Below, in pieces: positions 54,460-64,000 of a stretch of 64,000 nucleotides of DNA (positions are counted from its first letter, which is position 1; every line of letters begins with the position of its first letter). The position numbers and the translations under genes were made by a program. Source of the DNA: Albula goreensis (taxonomy: Eukaryota; Chordata; Actinopteri; Albuliformes; Albulidae). Location of the stretch: positions 29,539,832 through 29,603,831 of the forward strand of contig CM040746.1 in assembly GCA_022829145.1 (NCBI GenBank). Reading direction: 5' to 3'. A model generated the notes under the pieces. The model was not told where the DNA came from. It was given only the letters and a program-made list of their open reading frames with translations, and did no database searches.

Positions 54460-55008
54460 CAGTTTAATACTTTTTAATTCATTTTACTTTTTTGTTTGTG
54501 TGCTGTGTCCTGTTTAATCAAATACAAGCTCTTGTTCTTGCATTTTGTAAAAACTAAAAAATTGAAATGAGAGGGCTATACAGCAGAGCCAAGTTTTACA
54601 TTTCCAATAACTGTTAATAGTTGGAACAAGTAAGTAAAAAGACGATTTCTTCATCTAATGAATTCCTTCTGCAGACACAAGCCATTTAACAAGGACTTGT
54701 GAAGGGTATGTATGTCTACATGGAACACTGTCAAGTAAGGGAAAGAAATGAGGAGAGGATGAAGTGACAAAGGGAGGATGAGAAGGTGGGAGGTGAAGAG
54801 GAAGGAGGATTTGTGGGGTTTACATGTGGTCTGAGAGCTTAGCAGCGAGTTGCAGACTGAAGTTGGTTTCAAAGAGTCCAGTTAGATGAGGAATTCGAGG
54901 GCATGGGTTAAGGGATAGAGGAGGTGTTTGGATCAGAGGCTCGGGTGAGGAGAGAAAAGACGGAGGTTCAGTTTGTTGTGGAACTCAGAGGATTTTCCAG
55001 AGTGCGTC
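54460..55008 (-). other. shbg: shbg 3' UTR (probable)
   Basis: This is non-coding sequence downstream of the shbg stop on the minus strand. The first polyadenylation-like hexamers are ATTAAA words near 54475 (minus strand). The extent is inferred. Confidence 0.35.
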
Positions 55009-58000
55009 TTAGGCAGGGCAACCATGGGAAGAGATGGTGTTGTGCTTGTACAAGGCCCGGTCCAGATCTACGTCCTGCCCATTGATTTGGATCAGCGACA
55101 GGCACCCCTTCAGGTAGATGGGATCACTTTCATCTGTGACAGGGAAGGCCCCACAAGGCCTGAAGTCTGAGCTCAAGATTCAGACACATCTTGTACCTTT
55201 CCTTGATGAAATTATGTAAAGCCTTTGGTGACATTCTCCAGACACTAAACTGATACTTCCTATCTTTGAGATTGAGGACCAGAGGACCACTTAGAAAAAT
55301 AGTATAACCCCTACAGGCATCACTTTATAATTTGTGATTTGCTGACAAGTTCATTTTTCTTTTTGAATTCTGTTGGAAAGCATAACTGTCTTTCTGAGAG
55401 TCTCAGTCAAATCAAGTGTGCTCTTGCCTGTTGTTCACAGGGTATAGATTAATGAGGAAAGCCTTTGGCCCAAATCCCTGACTCATCCTTCTTGTCTGAT
55501 CTTCTTGTATCAATGGCAATAGATTACCAGCTCTGGAGTAAAGGGGACAATAATAAAATATTTTGCTTACTTACCTGGTACCCCCCCAAAAGCTAGGATC
55601 AACCCTTCATTCCACATGGTTGGCCAGCTCTGTGTGACTTCATCCAGCATTACGAGCTGCTGTGGACCAAACTCCACTTTGATTTCATTCTGTGATAAGT
55701 TCAAGGCCAGGCTTTGGGGGCCCAGCTTCAGAGTGCTTGTCTGTGTGCCAAATATCACTGTGAGCTCCTGTAAAACATTCAGACAGACACAAATGCACAA
55801 TAAAAAGACAGTGAATTCGGGTAAGGGAGAGCAAGCAGAGGTATCAGCCAGAAAAGAGCTAGTCAATATACTTAGTTTGAAAAAAGAGCACATTGCTTGT
55901 TTTTTTGTCATAAATGTTTGATTCTATCAGAACATTTTCAAGTGTTTCCATTCAAGGTGAATTCATGATATATAAATGGTGTCATTTATCCTGTACCATC
56001 AACTATGGCAACTGTGAATTAGACCATATAAGTATATGTCTTAATACTACCATGTGAAGGAAAGCTGCCTACATGCATATAAATCTGCATGCATTTAAGC
56101 ATCAGTATGTGTACATCATACCTTTGTCTGCTCCTGAGCAGTCATGTTGAGTATAGAATCTCCCTGAGGGGTCTTTAGGCTCAGAACAGTTCCTTTCCAA
56201 GCAGAGGAGTGTCCTTCGATCTTAACTTCAAGTTCGCTCTCTTCTGTCTGTTGTGTGGTGAAGTCTGCAATGCACAGTGCTTTTTCAGTGCCTGTCCTGT
56301 CACACATATACTCCTCCCATAGCAAATGTGTGAAGACTAAGCTGTTGTGGCTGTTGTGGTGGAGAACTGCTGAGGGCTCTGTCATACAGCATCTCTGTCT
56401 CCCGTCAACACTCACCCGAGGAGTTAAACAGAACCAGACCGGTCCCAGGGAAGTAGCTGCCTTTCTGGATCTCAGTGAAGCAGGGCTGAAGCTCCTCATC
56501 CGTCTCCCAGGGGGTGCTGAGGTTCAGCCAGTTTCCCTCTCGCACACAGCCATCCATCTCTGTTTGAAGCTGGACCACAGAGAGAGCCAAAAACACACTG
56601 AAGACCAGGGTAACAGAGGGCTTTGTGTGTGATATTGGCCCATGAAGGGTTCATAAAAGAGAGGCTGTATTATGGAGAATTAATTCATCATAATGAGATG
56701 GCTGCAAGGTTGAACTGGAATGCCTGTGAAGCATGAGAGCTTACACAAAGTGATTTCATGCAGTTTTAACTGTAGCACAGGCCTCTCTGGACCAAATAAA
56801 CCCAAGCAATAACAATTTTCTCATTCTATTTGTAGTATCATTCTTGATAAGACAAGATAACTGGATGTAAAGCGCAAAACCTATTCAAACAAGTGACTAG
56901 GGACCCAAAGAAAATTTAGATTCCCCCTCTACCTTTATTCAGAATTTACAATGGAAAACCCCATAAAGGTTGTCTGCCAGCTTTAAAATGCTTCCAACAC
57001 CTTTGGATAAGCTTCTTCTTGTAAGTATTCATTAACAATGGGGTGCAGAATCTGAAAGATGCAGTCGCTGTGGGCATTGCATTGCATTGCATTCCATTGT
57101 GTAAATAAACACATATGTGAGGAACGTAACCATTTAAAAACTCCCATTCATGGGAGAGGTCAGACCGGGTTTAGGAGCTCCAGTTCTTTGACCAGGATTC
57201 CCCCGAGAGAGAGGCGGATCTGTCCTTCCAAGTTGCAGTTGTCACACTTGCTGTGCAGTCCCACCACCAACACATCTATGCCATCCACTTGCAGTATTAC
57301 ATAGATCCCCTCACTGCGAAGCTCCACCTAGTGGGGGTGTGAGGATAGCTATTAATATTGATTAAAAAAAAACAAGAAATACACACATTACGAGAGGCAT
57401 GAAAGACACAGATTTAAACCTGTCATACTGACAACTATCCTCACAAGGTTTTTGAAGTGTTGCAGCAGTGTTACATTATCTGTCCAAAATTATGTTGGCA
57501 CTCTGTGCTTGAAGAGCTGCTGTGGAGACCTGACAGTTTTTTTAACAGTTGATTACAGGATCCTGAAATAAATTGCCCTATCATGGTGTTCCTGTAAAAG
57601 TATTTGTCAAACTTAATTGGTATGGTGAGTCACATGAGCTATTGACACAAAATGAGTGAAAAAATTAAAAGGCTGTGCGCACAAGAAGGAACACGTCTTT
57701 GCAGGACTGATGAAATTTCTTGTAAGCAAAAGGTATGAGATCATCAGTACACAACAGCTCTTGAGGAGAGATTCACTGGTTTATGGTACTGAGTTGTGCT
57801 CTGTGTGACAAAGAAAATGCCGACGCTCACACTATGAATGGATACTTACAGACAGGTGAGTTACTAACTAGATACGCCCCACCCCCACATAGAGTGGTAA
57901 ACATAGCTACCTGGTGCCATGTCCCATCATTGAGCTTGGGGCCACCTGCCACACTGATCAGTGTATTTCCCTTCCCAATCTGCATCTCAGGCACGCCGCC

Positions 58001-59850
58001 ACGCAATCCAAGCACAAACCAGTCTGCGCCTCCTTGTGTATCCCCATAGAACACCACACCCTCTGGGTCCAGCGTTCGGAGTTCAAATGAGGACTTGATG
58101 CTGTCGTAGAAAAATTTAAAGAGCGAAAAGAGTCACTACCACTTCTTACATTATATTTCCTTTCATTTTCAAAATTTTACTTTGTACTTATTAATCATTT
58201 ATAATATCACCATCAGATGTGGATAGACTGACCTGGTGAGCTCAGTCAGGTTTGCTTTGGTGTGCATCAAGGGTGACCTGGAGCCCCATTTCTGTCCAAG
58301 ATTGATATAGCGCTTTCCTGACGTCAATGTCTACACAAAACACAGCATATACTCTTACACACCCACATCCAAAGTGCATAGCACATTGCTGCATGCTGCT
58401 ATATACAGCATGTGTCATTATCATGTGCACAACACACTGCAACATCCCTGCTGTGTTCAGCACCAGCTCTGTAACCAATGGTCAACAGTAATCAACACAA
58501 TACAATACAATACAATACAATACAATACAATACAATACAATACTATACAAACAAAACAAGCTCTCCGTATCACTTTCAGGTTGGGAGCCTGCAGCATTAA
58601 GTAAAGGACATGTATTAAGTAGCTCTTCATACTTTTCGCGGCCTCTTCTCACAGGGATTTTTTCCACTTTCACTGGATAAGCCATGGTCAGTTTTCACAG
58701 CAAGGTAAATTATACAGTTTGTTGTAAAGTTACAATTGCTGTAAAGTTCAAAAAATAATGTATGCACATAAGTATTAGGGTCGATGCACCTTACTGTTTG
58801 GCAGTTGATGTATCATCCTGCCCCACATTCAAAGAAAGCTTTAGAGGAATTGGGTACTTTCACCTGAGTTAAACTGAACACAAAGGTCAGGATTCAAAAC
58901 TCGGAGCAAAGCTCAGGGAAGCGGTTGCTGCTGCATTGGGGTGCAGTGCATATTTGCAACATTTACATTTGTACTGAGCATGTGCTTCACTGCCCAAAGT
59001 CACATCCCAAAGGTCATTGCCTTTCCCTCGACCAACAACCAAACCTGGCCCCCACTGGCACACTAATACTACAGCAGGCTTGTATTATGCTAATGACAAA
59101 TTTGTATTTCCGATCTTGATAATCTTAGTAAACTGACAACACTGCAAGTTGAACAGTCTTGCTCTCAGGACACTGTGAGGATATGCTGTGCAATAATAAA
59201 GAGATGATGTAGCTTATAGATAGCAGACACAGCATTACTGACAGCTAATAAGTTTACAGAGTGAGTGTCAAACTCATCATATATTCAGTATAGCTTGTAG
59301 ATTGTATTGCCATTTACTTTTTCCTTTCCCATAAAGATTTTGCTGGTGACTCAAGTGTGTTAACAACTTATGGTAATTGACCGATAACGTCTAGAAAGGA
59401 AAATACATAAAGGAACCAGTGATTATAATGTAGGTTTAAAATATATTTAATATAATTTGAGAAATATGCTGATACTCAAATATGTTTTAGATCATTGCAA
59501 TTTAAAAATGGATAATTCCTGATCATACCACTTATTTTATAACAAGGACAAACGTAAAGCCTTCATTTGAGATTTGGGTAGAGTTGTTGATGACCATGTA
59601 TCACCATTTTTAGTTTAGCAAGAAGTAGGAATGCGAAATAGAGATTCAGAATATAATCTTTTTCTTAAAGATTAAGAAAAAATAAAGAACAGATAACAAA
59701 TCTGAAGCCATTATGGTATCATTTACCCACAGTGAGCAGCAGTTGACTTACAGTCTTTGCACCATTCTCTCCAGCCTCGTCAGCAGCCTGCGCTGGCCAA
59801 GCGGAGCTCACACAGAGCAGCAGGAGCAGAGCCATCACTCTGGAGCCCAT
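55009..59850 (-). CDS. shbg: sex hormone-binding globulin, complete, 8 exons
   Basis: Shbg is a secreted plasma carrier of androgens and estradiol, made mainly in liver. Exons (minus): 59850..59752, 58330..58233, 58100..57911, 57327..57166, 56569..56416, 56264..56122, 55767..55575, 55133..55009, giving 387 residues (human 402). Residues 1-22 form a signal peptide with a Leu-rich core ending PAQA. Two laminin-G-like domains follow: LG1 from exons 2-4 and LG2 from exons 5-8. Steroid-site residues can be placed without gaps: S69 = human mature Ser42 and D92 = Asp65, but K109 stands where human has Asn82. N-glycosylation sequons occur at ANLT, LNLS, FNSS, LNMT and LNLS. The C-terminal Cys pair (GCLSLIQIN and HGCPA) is typical. 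The exon 4 donor (GTCTGA) is weak. Confidence 0.94.
58495..58550. repeat. (ACAAT)n pentanucleotide repeat
   Basis: About ten ACAAT units, the last ones slightly altered, lie in shbg intron 1. Confidence 0.95.
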
Positions 59851-60164
59851 TTTTCAGTGCACTCCAATCTTCAGCTGGCGTCTGTTGAACTACAGGAACC
59901 CTCCTCTCCTTGTGCTCTCCGCAAATGCATGAATAAGGGAGCCAGGTTAGAGCCGGTCGCCTCTCTGAGCATGAGAGTAAGGGATTGCACTGCTGCACTC
60001 TTATCAAGAGAGGTGAAAGTGCAAACATTTTGCAATTTCCATGCAGCTCTACTTACTCTGAAAAGTATTGATTACAAATGTATTTGTGTGTCTGTCTGTC
60101 TGTCTGAGTCTGCAGCTGTGTGTGGGTCTTTCTGATTAGAGAAGGAACATTAGCAAATATCAAC

Positions 60165-60171
60165 CTTTATA
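60165..60171 (-). promoter_or_regulatory. shbg: candidate TATA box of shbg
   Basis: TATAAAG on the minus strand lies 315 bp upstream of the shbg ATG. It would place transcription start near 60140-60135 and give a 5' UTR of about 285 nt without an intron. Confidence 0.35.
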
Positions 60172-60449
60172 ACCATGAGGAGTGTTTGATTTCAAGGTAT
60201 GGCGTCTGTTCCATTACCCTAACATAATGTTGGTTGTGAAATATATCGTCTGTCTGTCCCTTTGATGAAATTTTGAACTATGTATTGTGTAAAAAACGAA
60301 GCAATCACAATGAAATATTATTTTGTGCAAAAGTACCAAAACTATGCAAGTATTGTAATTTGAAAACTTACAGTGAGAACAATGAAATACCAAAAACATT
60401 GATTAAAAACAATTAAATCCATCAATGGTTAAATCACCTTATTTCACCA

Positions 60450-60462
60450 ATTAATTGTTAAT
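60450..60462. promoter_or_regulatory. HNF1-like palindrome upstream of shbg
   Basis: ATTAATTGTTAAT matches the HNF1 consensus GTTAATNATTAAC at most positions and lies about 600 bp upstream of the shbg ATG. HNF1 is a liver factor and shbg is a liver gene. In AT-rich DNA such matches also arise by chance. Confidence 0.25.
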
Positions 60463-62336
60463 AGTATGGTGGATTCATTCATTAATGACACAAACACATC
60501 TATATCTACAGCATTAAACTACATGTTTGCATCATGGGCACTGATGATGAGCTGGCCTCCACATAGTTTGCATTTGTTTCCCATTTCTCTTTGCTATATA
60601 TGAAAATAAAAACTAAACACCTCTGAGAATTTGAACATTTTGTTAGCTTTATGAATGTATCTAAATTTCAAATGGGAACTGGGTTCCTCCCCTCTACCAG
60701 CTCTTCAATGCAAATGTCATCTTTACACAGAGCTGCTAAATCTATGTTTGCTGGGTCAGTGCCCTTAATAAGGCAACTGACTTTTGCCAGGCAGTTACAG
60801 AGAAACCTTGACTTACTTTGTTTAAGCTTTGACTATTTGTGTTCAGAGCGTGGGTGTGTTCTTTTCCTCCTGGGGTTGGCACCAGTCCTGTTTGTTTAGG
60901 AGGATGCCTGTGTCCATTTCTAAGAAATAAATTTCACTATCATACCTGAAACACAAAATGCTTCCTCAGTCACATTACTCACATCAAAATATCATCTTTA
61001 GTGGGTCCCTCTAAACTACATTGCTGATTTTACAGTAGAATCTCAGAGACATGGAATTCAATACCGTAACACTGATTAATCAAACATGGTCAAAATTGCA
61101 CTGGCTAGAGGTCACCCTGGCATTGTGCAGCCAACCAAAGCAGAACATGTTTATATATAAATTTCGGTAAAATAAATAAAAGTTTAACCTGTGCTCATGT
61201 AAATACCAATAATATATGCACATATTATGAAGCTGAATCATTGCTTGATGCTTATTCTATAGCATCATGCGATAAATAATGCTTTGGTCTACTCCTTTGT
61301 AATTCTTGGGTCTATCTGTTTTGCAGCCATGTTGTCCTTGCACTGTAGAGGGCCAGTGTTCCCAGAATTCTGTTGTTAAGTGAGCTGCAAGTGCATATTC
61401 GCAGACAAGCAGCTGAAGCAGCACCTGGAGCAATAGCTGTTAGAGGTGTGGTGAGCACACTAGGTTGCTGTGGCAGAGACAGGGGAGTGTAGACTTCCCC
61501 ACAACATGGTTAGCTGAAGCTGAGTGCACATCCATCATCTTTGTGCAGGAGAGAATGCTATCAGGCAAGTGGAGGGGTCAGCAGGTGAGGTTAGACTGGG
61601 GGCAACCTTAACACTGACTGCATGACATTACCCATACTTCTAAATCTTAAAAAATGCATGCCAGATAACTGAGACATTGACTCCTGTAATTAGTCTGAAT
61701 GCTTAGTGTTAAAAACGGTGAATTGTTAAGCCTCGTCTGAGACGATTAACATGCCTAACATAGCACAGATCACATTGTGTTTATAGCTCACTCTAGTGGT
61801 AAGCAGCTAAAATGACATCAAGGTAACAAGAGTCTTGAAGAAACGTTCCTGTGACGTCATTTCCAAAGCGAATGGTGTGACTCTCTCAGAAGTCATAAAA
61901 AATTAGATTTGCCATTTTAAAAAGCCATATCACAAATGAACATATGTATTGACATTGTATGAGTACGTACAGTTGTTCACATTCCCTCTTTTTTAAACCT
62001 CTCTAGAGACGCTTTTTCTTCAATTACTGGTTTTAAGTCGTAAGAGTGAGTCCACCTTGAATACATGTACCGCATTATTGCCTGAATTTTACTTCTCTCA
62101 TTAACTGCATGTGACAAAATAAATGTACTCCTTACTGTGTTTTAGGAACACATAAAATACAGACATTACAATTGTAAAGTACATTTAAAACATCATTATT
62201 GTTGCATCCAAAGTAAAAAATGCTTCACTGTACATTGGATAGATGTACCCCTACTAGAACAGTAAAACCTTTTCGCCATTACACAGTGTCATGATGAATA
62301 TTGCTACATTGTTTTCAATATGCCATGGATTTATCA
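60463..62336. other. intergenic DNA upstream of shbg
   Basis: No coding exon, RNA gene or recognisable mobile element was seen. AATAAA at 62337-62342 on the plus strand has no gene attached to it. Confidence 0.45.
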
Positions 62337-62359
62337 AATAAAAAGAAACGCAACATGTT

Positions 62360-64000
62360 GGGTTGTCAGGTTAATACTTTATTTGTTTTGATTGTTGCAA
62401 GAAGAGAATGGGGAAAAGGAGGACCAATACAAAGAAAGAAAAACAATGGAAAGATCATACATTTGGGGTAGGTGGGGCAATCTGTGGCTACAAGCCTTTG
62501 TATCAGATTAAGATATAAGGTCATCAATTAACATTACAACCCTGCAATGTTTTAAAAGCCCTGAATAACTCAGTGGACAGCTCAAGCAATGGGACAGTAT
62601 GAGTTCGACATTTTTACATTACCATACAGTAGTCACTACTACTTTACAGTGAAGTTCAGTAAATTACAACACACATTAAATCACTGCCTATTTATCCAGT
62701 TCTATTGCCAATCAAATAATCTGTTAATTCCCCAAGGCTTCTGATGTACTATGGAGTGTTTCATTTGATGAAAGGTGGAAAAAAAATTTCTTTAATATCA
62801 ACATAAAGTGTTATATAGATACAATACTATAAATCTACTTCTGCATTAAGTCTGAGAAATGGGCTCAGTAATGCCTACAGGTCACCAATATTTCTTATTT
62901 TTACTATGCATTTTTCACTCTTAGGATTTGTCAGATGGGTTCAATGGCATGGTTGTCAGGTAAAACACAAGCATGAACTCCTTCACTACAAGGACATTTT
63001 ATAGCAGTGGAATAAATGTATCTACATACTCTGGGCTTGTGCCATTTAAAGGAGGTGACCAAATTAGACATTTCACTGCGGCAAAAACATCAAGGGCTGC
63101 AACTTCATGTTTGTGTGTGCGCGCATGTATGTGAGAATGGGTATGCATGCGTGTATGTGTGTTAAATGGCAACTTAAGACTCTGGTCAAAAATGGTTTGA
63201 TTACAGCAAGCCTAGTTATAAATCTTAATAGCTAAATGGTTTCTTCACAAAAAAGAAAGCAGGAGATTTGATTCGAGCAAGAATGTAAACCAGATCGGTG
63301 GTACGCTCTAGATATATATATATATATATTACTTAGGCAGATTTATTTTGGTTTTCCTTTTTTTTCTCAACACAAAAGGCTTGTAACCACACCCGAGTGG
63401 TGCCATATGAGCTCCTGCAGTTTGTCACGCTGTGCTTGGTGCCCTCCGGAAACTAACAGTGTTGCGGTTTCATCACACGCTTTCAGACATACAAACTTCA
63501 AAGGCAGGGTGTAAAGTGCTGGGAAATGGGGAAGGGGGGCAGGGTTGGACAGCTCCCATACTGACTGAGAGAAAACTGTGGCAGCTGTTATTTTTGGTTT
63601 AATATTTGGGAACATAATGAAAGAAAATAGAAGATGGAGAACAATGGTAAACAAAAAAAGAGAGGAGGGGAAACAATAGATTGGCATGAGCGAAAGTGAA
63701 AGACATATCAGAGGAGATACTGTAAGGAGGCGAGTGTTGCTCATGCTTTGTGATTACAGAACCCAAGTTTCTTGAAATGTTTCCTATAGGACTACTGTAT
63801 ATATACCAGACTTCATTGTGGAGTGGCTGCGACTCTTTCACCTGTCATTATTCAAGTCAGTAAAAAATAATCCATCTACCTTTTGTTTTGTTTTTTGAAC
63901 TTTGTTCAACTCGACTAAATTACATTCATTTTACTGTGTACTCAAAACCCTTTTTGCAGAACCCTCTTCTGTCTGGCAAAAGGGGGGAAAAGTAAAACAA
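62360..64000 (-). other. probable 3' UTR of a minus-strand gene beyond the right edge
   Basis: TTTATT at 62378-62383 is AATAAA on the minus strand and lies 15-20 bp before a GT/CA-rich stretch. This is the usual layout of a transcript 3' end. The following 1.6 kb has no recognisable exon. In mammals shbg is flanked by FXR2 on one side and SAT2/ATP1B2 on the other. Any of these could be the gene, but nothing in the window identifies it. A (TA)n run lies at 63312-63329. Confidence 0.35.
63312..63329. repeat. (TA)n microsatellite
   Basis: Nine TA units lie in the presumed 3' UTR at the right edge. Confidence 0.9.

Noticed and set aside
58482-58685. 67-codon minus-strand frame in shbg intron 1 (begins MAYPVKVEK)
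   Set aside because: Exons 1 and 2 join in phase without it, it resembles no known domain, and it runs into the ACAAT repeat.
63367-63841. Two overlapping minus-strand frames near the right edge
   Set aside because: Low-complexity Ser/Leu/Phe-rich translation in a region that looks like a 3' UTR, with no protein family recognised.

Overview
This is vertebrate genomic DNA, almost certainly from a ray-finned (teleost) fish. The genes are split into many short GT-AG exons, the introns carry long (CA/TG)n microsatellites, and the encoded proteins have fish features: a two-LG-domain Shbg of fish type, a rhodopsin kinase with a Leu-ending prenylation box, and a hAT MITE of a kind common in fish. 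I see no bacterial operons, CRISPR array, tRNA or rRNA gene, or virus.

Four protein-coding genes can be reconstructed exon by exon. (1) 1-4436, plus strand: the last ten coding exons of hdlbp (vigilin), an RNA-binding KH-domain protein that enters from beyond the left edge. A long 3' UTR follows, to about 7.6 kb. (2) 31380-10959, minus strand: a complete 29-exon neurl4, 1569 residues, with six NHR domains and a Cys-rich tail that looks like an ADP-ribosyltransferase fold. Its tail faces the tail of hdlbp. (3) 43004-49403, plus strand: a complete 7-exon rhodopsin kinase, grk1, 562 residues, head-to-head with neurl4 across about 11.5 kb of AT-rich DNA. (4) 59850-55009, minus strand: a complete 8-exon shbg, 387 residues, secreted, tail-to-tail with grk1. 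The right edge (about 62.36-64 kb) looks like the 3' UTR of another minus-strand gene whose coding part lies outside the window.

The four genes do not form a pathway. They cover RNA binding and translation, centriole/ubiquitin and possibly ADP-ribosylation biology, photoreceptor shut-off, and plasma sex-steroid transport. neurl4 and shbg are both on human 17p13.1, so part of the order is ancestral, whereas hdlbp and grk1 have human orthologues on other chromosomes.

The most notable non-gene structures are a 338-bp hAT-type MITE in a neurl4 intron with a perfect 8-bp target duplication, a decayed LINE reverse-transcriptase fragment in another neurl4 intron, UG-repeat tracts directly against three 3' splice sites, and three CRX/OTX-type sites clustered within 48 bp in grk1 intron 2. 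I found no convincing previously undescribed system. The protein-level point most worth following is the candidate H-Y-E triad in the Neurl4 tail.
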